Positions 1 to 6,381 of a stretch of DNA of 9,510 nucleotides are shown here, piece after piece. The DNA comes from Caldilineaceae bacterium. Its GTDB lineage: Bacteria; Chloroflexota; Anaerolineae; Caldilineales; Caldilineaceae. The translations under genes were made by a program, and so were the position numbers. The notes below the pieces were generated by a model, which was given only the letters and a program-made list of their open reading frames with translations, did no database searches and was not told the DNA's origin. The stretch is from positions 1-9,510 of the forward strand of contig JAPPKT010000031.1 of the NCBI GenBank assembly GCA_028819675.1, written 5' to 3'. The stretch's first letter is position 1. Each line of letters starts with the position of its first letter.

Positions 1-116
1 GGGGGGTGTTTGGCCCCAAAAAATATATTCCCCCCCCTACAAAAAACCCCCCCCCCGGGGGGGGGGGCCCTTTTTTGGGGGGGGGGGGGGGGGGGGGGGC
101 CCCCCCCCCCCACATG
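1..116. other. Low-complexity G/C homopolymer stretch, probable contig-end artefact
   Basis: This stretch is built almost only of long G and C runs, with short A and T runs between them; the longest G run, near 77-99, is followed directly by a C run. No codon structure, repeat family or regulatory element can be read in it. Sequence of ordinary complexity begins after about 116. Runs like this at an extreme contig end are typical of low-quality read tails or polyG artefacts, so I do not treat it as biology. Confidence 0.75.
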
Positions 117-378
117 GGCGGGCCTAATCGCCCCGACCGCCCTGAACTGCAGCAGTTAGTAGTCAGTAGTTAGTAGTCAGTGAAGGCGCTTATTCTGGTG
201 GAAACTGGAATGGGAAGTGACCGCGGCCTGGTTTTCTCCGGAGGTATAGGACTGTTCACCCCCATTTTGGGATGCACTCAAAACTTGCCGGTTCGTGCCA
301 ACAGTTCTGCACTGTGTTAGACTGAGTGGGCAGGAGAAACGGCCCGGACCGGGCCCCATTGCTGAGGAGAAGAAAGTC
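117..378. other. Intergenic leader before the first gene
   Basis: About 260 bases lie between the homopolymer stretch and the first gene. They hold a two-copy 14-bp tandem repeat (154-181) and then ordinary sequence. I cannot support a coding region on either strand: the open frames here have no family resemblance and run antisense into the real gene. I found no convincing promoter pair. The only clear signal is the purine-rich ribosome binding site GAGGAGA at 364-370, which serves the gene starting at 379. Confidence 0.5.
154..181. repeat. Two-copy 14-bp tandem repeat
   Basis: The unit AGTTAGTAGTCAGT occurs twice in perfect head-to-tail order (154-167 and 168-181). It is itself made of AGT-rich sub-repeats (AGT/TAG/CAG), so it is a small simple-sequence array. 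It lies between the artefactual left end and the first gene. More copies may have been lost at the contig edge, since repeats commonly end assemblies. Confidence 0.8.
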
Positions 379-804
379 ATGGCCGAACGAGAAGTCCCGG
401 GTTGGGTGCAAGAACACATTCGCCGCTATCTCGATTCCGATGGCGAAGACGGCCACATTTGGAACGGCGTTCCCACTTTGCTGCTTACGACAACCGGGCG
501 GCGTACCGGAAGGTCGCGCACGACGCCTCTCATTTATGGCAAAGTTGCAGGCGAGGAGACCTATGTAATCGTCGCCTCCCGCGGCGGCGCGACCCACCAC
601 CCATCCTGGTATCTCAATCTGGCGGAAACGCCAGCAGTTCAGCTCCGGATCGGCGCCGACTGTTTTGATGCCACCGCGCGCACCGCCTCTCCTGATGAAA
701 AGCCGGCCCTGTGGAACATGATGGCGGAGATTTGGCCCGCCTACAACGAATATCAGGCCAAGACCGAACGGGTCATTCCTGTCGTTATTCTGGAACGGGC
801 TTGA
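379..804 (+). CDS. Deazaflavin (F420)-dependent nitroreductase/quinone reductase family protein
   Basis: The 141-residue protein matches the small split-barrel F420H2-dependent reductase family (DUF385/Ddn-like), whose members pass hydride from reduced F420 to quinones, nitro compounds or other acceptors. Visible family landmarks are TTTGRRTGRSRTTPL (37-51), the basic turn after the first strands; YVIVASRGG (62-70) followed by HHPSWYLNL (73-81), the characteristic cofactor-pocket segment; and LWNMMAEIWPAYNEYQ (111-126) with the terminal strand RVIPVVIL (131-138). The length is complete for the family. I chose the ATG at 379 because GAGGAGA at 364-370 sits 8 nt upstream and the residues before it do not look like the family; an in-frame ATG exists at 295. 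The PyrK-like gene follows 37 bp later on the same strand, so co-transcription is plausible. The substrate cannot be told from sequence. Use of F420 is inferred from the family and implies a host that makes F420. Confidence 0.85.
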   Translation: MAEREVPGWVQEHIRRYLDSDGEDGHIWNGVPTLLLTTTGRRTGRSRTTPLIYGKVAGEETYVIVASRGGATHHPSWYLNLAETPAVQLRIGADCFDATARTASPDEKPALWNMMAEIWPAYNEYQAKTERVIPVVILERA

Positions 805-841
805 AGAATCTGAACCGCGGCCGCGCCCTACTGGTGCGAAA

Positions 842-1642
842 ATGAGCATTCCGCACGACGAGGTAGGCCATGCCGGCTCGTTGCACCTTCCTACCCCTTT
901 CCCAATCCGCACGGTCGAAACCGACAACTACCGTACTAAGACCTTCACGCTAGACCTTAGCTTGAACGCGCAGCCCGGGCAGTTCGCAATGGCCTGGTTG
1001 CCTCGTTTCGATGAGAAGCCTTTCTCTCTGGTTTCGGCCGACCCAGTGACCCTGATGGTCACTGCTGTCGGCCCCTTCACTAACCTCCTGCATGGAATGG
1101 GTCCCGGAGACCTACTCTGGATTCGCGGACCGTTCGGAAAAGGCTATCGCCTCCCTGATAGTGGACTGAGAGTGACCTTCGTTGGAGGGGGGTATGGCGT
1201 CGCCCCCCTCCTATGGTTGGCGCGCGCCTGGCGTCAGCATCTGAAGACTCTGACCGTCATGATCGGAGCGGGCACGGCCGCCGATATTCTCTATTTCGAT
1301 CGCTTTTCCGCACTGAAGAAGAAAGGGAAGGGAGGGTCTGCCAAGACCAAAGTGCTCACCTGTACTGAGGACGGTACCGCCGGATACGCGGGACGCGTCA
1401 CCGATCTGCTTGCAAACGAATTGACCAAAGGGGAAACCGATCTCGTGTGCGCGTGCGGGCCGCACGGAATGCTCACCGCCATCGACCGCCTGGGGCAAAG
1501 GCACGGCGTGCCCCGCCAGCTTTCGTGGGAGGCCTATATGCGCTGCGCGGTAGGGATCTGCGGTTCCTGCGAACTGAACGGCAGCGTCCTCTGCCTGGAC
1601 GGACCCGTCCTGGAACATGGCCTACTTGGAGGCGCCGCCTGA
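842..1642 (+). CDS. PyrK-like FAD/[2Fe-2S] electron-transfer protein
   Basis: This 266-residue protein belongs to the ferredoxin-NADP+ reductase-like family that includes PyrK, the electron-transfer subunit of NAD-dependent dihydroorotate dehydrogenase. The order is: N-terminal FAD barrel with the flavin motif KPFSL (59-63); NAD-binding half with FVGGGYGVAPL (113-123) and CGPHGM (205-210); and a C-terminal [2Fe-2S] loop with cysteines at 235, 240, 243 and 251 (C-x4-C-x2-C-x7-C), followed by the PyrK-typical LDGPV. All four cluster ligands are present, so it looks functional. The length fits PyrK (about 250-280). The start has only a weak GGTG ribosome site (833-836), and co-translation with the upstream gene is possible. 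No pyrD is adjacent: upstream is the F420-type reductase, and downstream is a convergent peptidase gene 25 bp away. It may be true PyrK with pyrD elsewhere, or a reductase for another partner, so I give no gene symbol. Confidence 0.85.
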   Translation: MSIPHDEVGHAGSLHLPTPFPIRTVETDNYRTKTFTLDLSLNAQPGQFAMAWLPRFDEKPFSLVSADPVTLMVTAVGPFTNLLHGMGPGDLLWIRGPFGKGYRLPDSGLRVTFVGGGYGVAPLLWLARAWRQHLKTLTVMIGAGTAADILYFDRFSALKKKGKGGSAKTKVLTCTEDGTAGYAGRVTDLLANELTKGETDLVCACGPHGMLTAIDRLGQRHGVPRQLSWEAYMRCAVGICGSCELNGSVLCLDGPVLEHGLLGGAA

Positions 1643-1667
1643 ACATTCCTGGTGATCGGGAACCTAC

Positions 1668-2723
1668 CTATAGGGCAAGCCGCCGAGGTGTCACTCCTGA
1701 GGCGGCAGGCACGCCGTGAGCGGGTGTTGCATTGAGAACGCCATCAAGTACTGCAGCCGCGACGACCTCGGCAGCAACTGCGCCAAGCAGGCTGAGCTCG
1801 AACTGGGCATCGAGCGCGCCAGTTGCCAGGGCGAAGAGGCAATCGCCGTCGTAGAGAGTATGCGCAGGCCTGGTCGAACGGCTGACGCCGGTCTGGGCCA
1901 TCTGCGCCAACTTGGTTGCTTCTGTCTTGGGAAGGCTGAGATTCGTCGCGATCACGCCGATAGTCGTGTTTTCCTGAAAAGAGGAACCCTTTCCCACGAT
2001 TGGGTCGACGGCCGAAGTGGGGGACGGGTTCGATTCCGTTCGTTGCGCCCGGAAAAGGTAGGAGTCGAAACGGGCGGCGGTTGCCGAAAGACTGTCCACT
2101 AGTTCACCGCATAAAGGATCACGGGCCCCGGCCACAAGCTGTGCCCGTATCGGGTCGACGATGTCCCCAATTGCGTTTACGGCCATCAGCGCTGAAACGA
2201 CAACGCCGCCGGGCAAGGACGCAGACGCCTGACCTAACCCGCCGCGCATGCACAGTTCTGCCCCCAGCAGTTTCCCTACAGTACAGCCGACTCCAGCGCC
2301 GACCGATCCACGGCTTACCTCCTCCTCGGTCGCCGCCTCGCACGCGGAGTAGGCATCATCCTGTGTGGGAAACACCGTCGAACCGCCAAAGCCCAGGTCG
2401 TACAGAATCGCGGCCGGCACTATCGGCACCGGTGCGGCCGGCGTGTACCAGCCATAGCCCCGCGCCGCCAGCCACTTGACGACGCCATGCGCCGCCCCAA
2501 GTCCATAGGCCGAGCCGCCGCTCAGAAGGACACCGTGAACGCGGTCTACGCGGTTCACAGGATCAAGCAGGGCCGTCTCCCGCGTACCGGGGGCCGAACC
2601 GCGCACATCAACGCCGCCGCAACTCCCCTCAGGAGTCAACACGACGGTACAGCCGGTTCCGTTAACAGGGTCCGACCAGTGGCCGACCAGAATGCCCTGA
2701 ACGTCGGTCAGCGCGTTATTCAC
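1668..2723 (-). CDS. P1-family self-processing peptidase (DmpA/NylC-like)
   Basis: The 351-residue protein is full length for MEROPS family P1 (formerly S58), N-terminal-nucleophile hydrolases that cleave themselves into two chains and then act as aminopeptidases or amidohydrolases. Family landmarks are the start NNALTDVQGILVGHWSD, the strand GTGCTVVL (22-29), the glycine-rich VHGVLLSGGSAYGLGAAHGV (62-81), and the processing site ENTTIGVIATN (251-261). Self-cleavage is expected between Asn252 and Thr253, leaving Thr253 as the nucleophile; this is the NylC-like Asn-Thr version rather than the Gly-Ser of DmpA. No signal peptide is visible, so it is probably cytoplasmic. The start is GTG; the residues after it match the family, so I keep it although no strong Shine-Dalgarno is seen. 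It overlaps the end of the sufE-like gene by 8 bp, indicating translational coupling. Its natural substrate is unknown. Confidence 0.88.
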   Translation of the reverse strand: MNNALTDVQGILVGHWSDPVNGTGCTVVLTPEGSCGGVDVRGSAPGTRETALLDPVNRVDRVHGVLLSGGSAYGLGAAHGVVKWLAARGYGWYTPAAPVPIVPAAILYDLGFGGSTVFPTQDDAYSACEAATEEEVSRGSVGAGVGCTVGKLLGAELCMRGGLGQASASLPGGVVVSALMAVNAIGDIVDPIRAQLVAGARDPLCGELVDSLSATAARFDSYLFRAQRTESNPSPTSAVDPIVGKGSSFQENTTIGVIATNLSLPKTEATKLAQMAQTGVSRSTRPAHTLYDGDCLFALATGALDAQFELSLLGAVAAEVVAAAVLDGVLNATPAHGVPAASGVTPRRLAL

Positions 2724-3183
2724 TTTGCGCCATTTTGGCTGTGACTTGCCTCTTCAGATAGGCCATGAGGACATGCAAGCCGCGTATTCGCTGCGGTGAA
2801 ATCGCTTCGTGCAGACCAAGCAGATAATGAATGTCGTCCGGCGTATGCAGCACCGTATCGGGCGTCGCTCGTTCCAGCCCTTCCTGGACGATCGCGGCAT
2901 AGCCCCGAACCGTAGGCGACTCTTTGGGCACGTCGATGTAGACGTGTACTCCAGCGTCTACGATGTCAGTAAATACGAATATCGGCGTCTGACATTCGTG
3001 GACCTGCTCCATCTGATCGCGGGCGTCGTGCAGAAAGCCGGGGAGGTCCGGCATGGCCATAGCGAAATCGAGGAGAGACTCCAGCCGCTCCCGCGGCTCC
3101 ATGCTGCGAAAGTCTTCAATGATCGCTCGCAGAGGCGGTGGAGTCCGGTCAATCTTTTCTTCGAGTGTGAGTTCGAAATCCAT
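2716..3183 (-). CDS. sufE: SufE-family sulfur acceptor protein
   Basis: The 155-residue protein is a SufE homologue. SufE takes persulfide sulfur from a cysteine desulfurase (SufS/CsdA) on one conserved cysteine and hands it on, usually to the SufBCD iron-sulfur scaffold, in the cytoplasm. The catalytic cysteine is Cys64 in QMEQVHECQTPIFVF (57-71). Further landmarks are VRGYAAIV (92-99) and the C-terminal LLGLHEAISPQRIRGLHVLM (119-138), the ISPxRxxGL signature of the family. Length is normal. I chose the ATG at 3183; a TTG one codon upstream is less likely, and neither has a clear Shine-Dalgarno. It lies 56 bp after the 65-residue gene and overlaps the peptidase gene by 8 bp. No sufS or sufBCD is nearby, so it may serve iron-sulfur assembly in trans or another sulfur-transfer job. 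The family assignment is firm; the partner is not. Confidence 0.9.
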   Translation of the reverse strand: MDFELTLEEKIDRTPPPLRAIIEDFRSMEPRERLESLLDFAMAMPDLPGFLHDARDQMEQVHECQTPIFVFTDIVDAGVHVYIDVPKESPTVRGYAAIVQEGLERATPDTVLHTPDDIHYLLGLHEAISPQRIRGLHVLMAYLKRQVTAKMAQSE

Positions 3184-3239
3184 CAAATTGGGGCTGTGCT
3201 CTCGTCAGAACTGCTTCCGACTGAGCGCAGTCATCAGAT

Positions 3240-3437
3240 TTATTTTGAGCGTTTCAAGACCGGTAGGCCGTTCTTGCTCTCGGAAACCTCGTAACCCTCC
3301 GGAACCGCCTCCAGCGAGCCCTCCTTCTCTTCCTTGGCGAAGAAGTACAGGGTCTGTTGTCGACCGTTACGCAACGTTGTTTCCTTTGAATGCAGATAGT
3401 ACGTTCTGCCCTTGGAGTTCGTGTGCGCATACGCCAT
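3240..3437 (-). CDS. Small conserved protein of unknown function (65 aa)
   Basis: This is a short but convincing gene. A strong Shine-Dalgarno, AAAAGGAG (plus-strand 3447-3454), sits 9 nt upstream of the ATG, and the frame lies in its own intergenic slot between a promoter-like region and sufE. The protein opens MAYAHTNSKGRTYYLHSKE, continues with a basic turn (TLRNGRQQ) and a strand LYFFAKEE, then EAVPEGYEV and a C-terminal GLPVLKR. It is charged and soluble-looking, with no signal peptide, membrane segment or cysteine. It resembles a small uncharacterised family that I recall as widespread in Chloroflexota and some other bacteria, in which the MAYAHTNSKG start and the YFFA and GYEV segments are kept. 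I know no function for it. A regulatory or nucleic-acid-binding role would only be a guess from its size and charge. Confidence 0.8.
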   Translation of the reverse strand: MAYAHTNSKGRTYYLHSKETTLRNGRQQTLYFFAKEEKEGSLEAVPEGYEVSESKNGLPVLKRSK

Positions 3438-3446
3438 GTTTTGATG

Positions 3447-3454
3447 CTCCTTTT
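3447..3454 (-). promoter_or_regulatory. Strong Shine-Dalgarno of the 65-aa gene
   Basis: On the minus strand this reads AAAAGGAG, 9 nt before the ATG at 3437. It is one of the best ribosome binding sites in the window and the main reason to accept such a short gene as real. Confidence 0.8.
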
Positions 3455-3495
3455 CAAACTACAAAAACCTTTTTCCGCTACCTCATCGCAGGAGT

Positions 3496-3514
3496 CCGGC
3501 CACCTAATGGCCGG
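3496..3514 (-). repeat. Perfect 7-bp hairpin in the leader of the 65-aa gene
   Basis: CCGGCCA (3496-3502) and TGGCCGG (3508-3514) form a perfect inverted repeat around a 5-nt loop. No T-tract follows on either strand, so it is not a standard Rho-independent terminator. It would fall inside the 5' untranslated leader if transcription starts near 3554, about 60 nt before the Shine-Dalgarno. It could be a leader structure, an mRNA stabiliser, or part of the end of the methyltransferase transcript. Confidence 0.5.
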
Positions 3515-3536
3515 AAGCGGTTTGCGATCCAGGTGA

Positions 3537-3588
3537 ACTGTACCATATACAGTTGGTAAAATTGTAATCCAGCTTTCCAAAACCGCAA
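3537..3588 (-). promoter_or_regulatory. Candidate promoter with palindromic operator-like site
   Basis: On the minus strand a -35-like TTGCGG (plus 3583-3588) is followed after 16 nt by a -10-like TACAAT (plus 3561-3566), predicting a start near 3554. Directly at that point lies the palindrome ACTGTA-N5-TACAGT (3537-3553), overlapped by TACCA...TGGTA (3541-3545 and 3554-3558). The region is clearly AT-richer than its surroundings. A dyad at the start point is a typical repressor position. It would drive the 65-aa gene, sufE and the peptidase gene. The -35 match is poor, so the promoter is a hypothesis; the palindrome itself is plain. Confidence 0.4.
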
Positions 3589-3604
3589 AAAACGTAACTA
3601 ATCT

Positions 3605-4408
3605 TTACTGTAAATGATGGAAATTCAAGGCCCGCGAGCCTATATAAGTGTCCGTAAATTCAGCCGGTGGTTGACCTTCCCACCGGTCCTCGTAGAAACC
3701 GGTGACTACAAAGCCGGCATCGAGTTGACCGCCAATCTGGTCGGTGAGCGTATGCCCGAACTCCATAGCCTCACCGGCCCGAACGAAGGCCTCTCTCTCC
3801 GGCTTGGTAATGCTCGTTAGGTCCGAGTAAGGAAGTTCGTGTCGAACCTCCAGCATGCCTTCGTCAATCTTTCTCTGGTCAAACAGGTAAAGGACAGGGT
3901 TGACAAAGCCCGCCAGAAGAACGCCGCCCCGCTTCAGCACGCGTGCGCACTCACGCCATACCGGCCGCACGTCGGGTACGAACAGATTTGAACAGGGATG
4001 AACGATCAGGTCAAACTTTCCGTCTGAAAAAGCCCCCAGGTCCCGCATGTCGCCTTCGACCGTCACCAGGCCCAGACCATCGCGTTCTGCCACGAGACGG
4101 TCCTGCGCCAGTTGCCGGGGCGAGATGTCAAATACCGTCACTCGCGCGCCGGCACTTTCTCCGGCGGCAGCCAGTACGGGCCCTTGTTGACCGCCCCCGG
4201 AAGCCAAACACAAAATCTCTGCACTCCTGAAATCGGGAAACCACTTACGCGGCACAGGCTTCGTCGGCGTGAGAACGATCTCCCAACTTCCTCGCCGTGC
4301 CGCAGCCACCGTATCGCTGCTAACCGGTACCGTCCATCTGCTCTTGCGCTCGACCGCCTTATCCCAGGCCCTTCTATTGTATGACTGGAGGTCATCAAAA
4401 CCTTCCAT
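3605..4408 (-). CDS. Class I SAM-dependent methyltransferase
   Basis: The 267-residue protein has a Rossmann-type methyltransferase fold. Motif I is the strand [19 protein letters not shown] (about 65-83), with the glycine-rich S-adenosylmethionine loop; motif II is [11 protein letters not shown] (about 90-100), the acidic residue that binds the ribose; then [23 protein letters not shown] (motif IV) and [18 protein letters not shown] (motif V/VI), typical of the UbiE-like Methyltransf_11/25 group. The remaining ~90 residues are a variable C-terminal part that would shape substrate choice. No membrane segment or signal is seen. I chose the ATG at 4408 over the TTG one codon earlier; a GGGCGGGA stretch just upstream is a loose ribosome site. 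It follows the long xdhC-like gene by 43 bp on the same strand and is probably co-transcribed with it. The methyl acceptor is unknown. Confidence 0.88.
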   Translation of the reverse strand: MEGFDDLQSYNRRAWDKAVERKSRWTVPVSSDTVAAARRGSWEIVLTPTKPVPRKWFPDFRSAEILCLASGGGQQGPVLAAAGESAGARVTVFDISPRQLAQDRLVAERDGLGLVTVEGDMRDLGAFSDGKFDLIVHPCSNLFVPDVRPVWRECARVLKRGGVLLAGFVNPVLYLFDQRKIDEGMLEVRHELPYSDLTSITKPEREAFVRAGEAMEFGHTLTDQIGGQLDAGFVVTGFYEDRWEGQPPAEFTDTYIGSRALNFHHLQ

Positions 4409-4451
4409 CAATCCCGCCCGTCTCTCTGGAGTAAAATCAGAGACCTCTCGA

Positions 4452-5327
4452 TCACCGGCCTGCCTGGGTTTGCTTGCTTCGGAGGTCAGTCAATCTCTCT
4501 TTCGCCCGATTCCTTCGTTCGATTCGCTCCTGTTGAATCTGTTCGCTCAAGCCGGGAAGCGGCCCATCCCGAAGTACGCAGATGATCTCCGCCATAATAC
4601 AGACTGCAATCTCGGCCGGTGTAATCGCCCCAATGTCGATGCCAATCGGCGCTTTAACACGATCGAACTTCGACGCCGGAATCATCTGCTCTTTTTCCAG
4701 GAGCTCAAAAACTGCTCGTATGCGCCGTTGGCTTCCTATCATTCCCAGGTAAGCAACCGGATCATCCAACATTTCCAACAAGCAGTCGATGTCATGTTGG
4801 TGTCCTCGCGTTACCAGGACGATGTAGGTGTCGCTGTCAAATGCGTCCTTGTCCTGCCGCAGGTCAACAAGCGTTGGCCTGAACGGCCCGGCTACGACAC
4901 GGTCTGCGGTGGGAAACCGGGAGTCATGGGCGTATTGCGGGCGATCGTCAATCACCGTAACAAGGAAGTCGCACGTCTTTGCGATCGAAGCCAGTGGGAT
5001 GGCAATGTGGCCTGCACCGGCAATGATCAGATGAGGAGGCCTGGCCTGGACCTCGACAAAAACTGAGAAACTCCCACCTTCTTCCTCGTAGTGAAAGTGC
5101 TCGTGACGCTTGCGCGCAATGGCCAGCCGCCCATCACGGAGCACACCGTCCAAATGCCCACCCAGACCCAGGTCTCCAAAAGGGCGCCTTTCAGGTTCGG
5201 GCCACAGTACAGCGTTCTTGCCAACCGCCTTCGCGTAGACGCCTGCCCCCGCAGTCACCGTGACAAGTGCAACGGATTCTCTCTTTTCGATCGCCATTAG
5301 AAGCGAGTTGAGCAGCTCTTCCTGCAT
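4452..5327 (-). CDS. XdhC/CoxI-family molybdenum-hydroxylase maturation protein (long form)
   Basis: The 291-residue protein belongs to the XdhC family, which binds molybdenum cofactor, promotes its sulfuration and inserts it into xanthine-dehydrogenase-type enzymes. Residues about 1-95 are an XdhC N-terminal (CoxI-like) domain. The C-terminal Rossmann domain shows [15 protein letters not shown] (99-113), [11 protein letters not shown] (123-133), LVTRGHQHD (171-179), [10 protein letters not shown] (193-202) and [19 protein letters not shown] (226-244), all classic. The conserved cysteine of the N-terminal GGGC loop appears absent: the matching place reads [11 protein letters not shown] (51-61). 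I chose the ATG at 5327 because it matches the usual XdhC start; a GGAG (5330-5333) lies unusually close, 2 nt before the ATG. The frame is open to a GTG at 5459, but those extra residues look non-coding. A methyltransferase gene follows 43 bp downstream, and terC diverges upstream. Confidence 0.88.
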   Translation of the reverse strand: MQEELLNSLLMAIEKRESVALVTVTAGAGVYAKAVGKNAVLWPEPERRPFGDLGLGGHLDGVLRDGRLAIARKRHEHFHYEEEGGSFSVFVEVQARPPHLIIAGAGHIAIPLASIAKTCDFLVTVIDDRPQYAHDSRFPTADRVVAGPFRPTLVDLRQDKDAFDSDTYIVLVTRGHQHDIDCLLEMLDDPVAYLGMIGSQRRIRAVFELLEKEQMIPASKFDRVKAPIGIDIGAITPAEIAVCIMAEIICVLRDGPLPGLSEQIQQERIERRNRAKERLTDLRSKQTQAGR

Positions 5328-5423
5328 ATCTCCTGAGTGACGTCCTTTGAAGTCTGGTCGATTGACGGCCGGCGCGATCTGCCGGCTCAAATGCTCCGCT
5401 CGGCTCTGCACGTCCCGTGCCGC

Positions 5424-5452
5424 TAGACACGTCCCTGTCCAGATGCTAGAAT
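5424..5452 (+). promoter_or_regulatory. Candidate sigma-70-type promoter of the terC-like gene
   Basis: TAGACA (5424-5429) and TAGAAT (5447-5452) are separated by exactly 17 nt, and the -10 is preceded by TG at 5444-5445 (extended -10, TGC-TAGAAT). Both hexamers differ from consensus at one position. The predicted start is near 5459, giving a leader of about 80 nt before the terC ATG. It lies in the divergent spacer between xdhC and terC. I see no equally good promoter for xdhC on the other strand. Confidence 0.55.
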
Positions 5453-5499
5453 CCGACACGTACCCTGATGCAGAAACACCTATTCAGTCGCATAGATTG

Positions 5500-5529
5500 G
5501 GCCCTGCCAGATGCCGGCAGGCCAAGGAG
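5500..5529 (+). promoter_or_regulatory. Hairpin abutting the Shine-Dalgarno of the terC-like gene
   Basis: GGCC-C-TGCC (5500-5508) pairs with GGCAGGCC (5516-5523) as an 8-bp stem with one bulged C and a 7-nt loop. The stem ends at the base just before AAGGAG (5524-5529), the ribosome site 11 nt upstream of the ATG at 5541. A stem this close to the Shine-Dalgarno could tune translation. An in-frame ATG at 5511 falls inside the hairpin and has no ribosome site, which is why I start the gene at 5541. Confidence 0.5.
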
Positions 5530-5540
5530 TAGACTGCCCT

Positions 5541-6323
5541 ATGGCTGAAATCTTCCAAGCTGAGAACCTGGTAGCCCTGCTAACTCTAGTCCTGCTCGAA
5601 ATCGTTCTCGGAATAGACAATGTTATTTTTATCGCAATCCTGAGCGGCAAGCTGCCCCAGAACCAGCAGGCCAAGGCCCGCTCTACCGGCATCGCGCTGG
5701 CGGTGTTTGCCCGAATCGCCCTGCTATTCAGCATCGCCTGGATCATGCGGTTGACCTACCCGCTGTTCTCACTGTTCGAACATGAAGTGTCAGGCCGCGA
5801 CCTGATACTTCTCGTCGGCGGACTGTTCCTGATCGGTAAGAGCACATTTGAGATTCATGAAAAGCTCGAAGCCGCCGGGCATGACCGCAAAACGCAGGCG
5901 ACGGCAACCTTTGCATCCGTCATCGCCCAAATCATCCTCATTGATCTCGTCTTTTCGCTCGACTCGGTCATTACAGCAGTAGGGATTTCAGGAAATCTTT
6001 GGGTAATGGTGCCTGCCGTCCTAGTTGCGGCTGCAGTGATGCTCATCTTCGCAGGCCAAATTAGCGCCTACGTCGAACGCCATCCAACCATGAAAATACT
6101 TGCGCTGGCCTTTCTGATACTGATCGGTTTTCTGCTTGTTTTGGAAGGATGGCTCCACGAGGCGGTTGAGGAGCTCCATCTCAAGAACTATGCCTATTTC
6201 GCCATGGCCTTCTCGCTGGCCGTAGAAATGATCAACCTGCGAGTTCGAGAGAAGTCTCAGCCTGTACATCTGCGCAGCCGCATTCCGGCTCCCAACCCGG
6301 ACGAAGAGGGCCAACCTGGGTGA
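5541..6323 (+). CDS. TerC-family integral membrane protein (probable metal exporter)
   Basis: The 260-residue protein is a typical single-unit TerC (YjbE/YkoY-like) membrane protein with about seven hydrophobic segments. The first family motif is LEIVLGIDNVIFIAIL (19-34), with acidic Glu20 and Asp26 in the membrane; the mirrored second motif is IDLVFSLDSVITAVG (134-148), with Asp135 and Asp141. These paired acidic motifs are thought to line the ion path. Characterised relatives export manganese or supply it to exoenzymes; tellurite resistance is the historical name. Between them is a cytoplasmic loop EIHEKLEAAGHDRK, and a hydrophilic tail ends the protein. The start at 5541 is set by AAGGAG at 5524-5529. 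It reads opposite to its neighbours on both sides: xdhC diverges from it, and the short xdhC converges with 58 bp between stops. That makes it an insertion into an otherwise minus-strand group. The ion specificity is inferred from the family only. Confidence 0.9.
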   Translation: MAEIFQAENLVALLTLVLLEIVLGIDNVIFIAILSGKLPQNQQAKARSTGIALAVFARIALLFSIAWIMRLTYPLFSLFEHEVSGRDLILLVGGLFLIGKSTFEIHEKLEAAGHDRKTQATATFASVIAQIILIDLVFSLDSVITAVGISGNLWVMVPAVLVAAAVMLIFAGQISAYVERHPTMKILALAFLILIGFLLVLEGWLHEAVEELHLKNYAYFAMAFSLAVEMINLRVREKSQPVHLRSRIPAPNPDEEGQPG

Positions 6324-6381
6324 GGGAAAACATTCGGACTGATGCCGGTCAATCCACCAGCGCGGCTCTGGCTTCGCCGAC

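Noticed and set aside
256..927. A 223-residue open frame on the minus strand
   Set aside because: It runs antisense to the F420-type reductase and the start of the PyrK-like gene, has no family resemblance and is explained by the GC-rich codon pattern of the real genes.
2000..2479. A 159-residue plus-strand open frame
   Set aside because: It lies antisense within the P1-family peptidase and is arginine- and proline-rich in the way shadow frames of GC-rich genes are.
3496..3514. Rho-independent terminator of the methyltransferase gene
   Set aside because: The stem is good but no run of T follows it on the minus strand or the plus strand.
3537..3553. LexA (SOS) box
   Set aside because: The ends CTGT and ACAG fit the E. 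coli-type site, but the spacer is 7 nt, not 8, and no DNA-damage gene is nearby.
4269..5066. A 265-residue open frame on the plus strand
   Set aside because: It is antisense to the methyltransferase and the long XdhC, both of which carry clear motifs. Its translation has no recognisable domain.
5328..5459. Longer start (GTG at 5459) for the long XdhC
   Set aside because: The extra 44 residues have no family counterpart, while the ATG at 5327 gives the usual XdhC N-terminus.
5459..5540. Manganese (yybP-ykoY) riboswitch before the terC-like gene
   Set aside because: AAGGAGTAG recalls the conserved GGGGAGUAG element, but it is the ribosome site itself, and the remaining conserved loop and stem cannot fit in the 11 nt left before the start codon.
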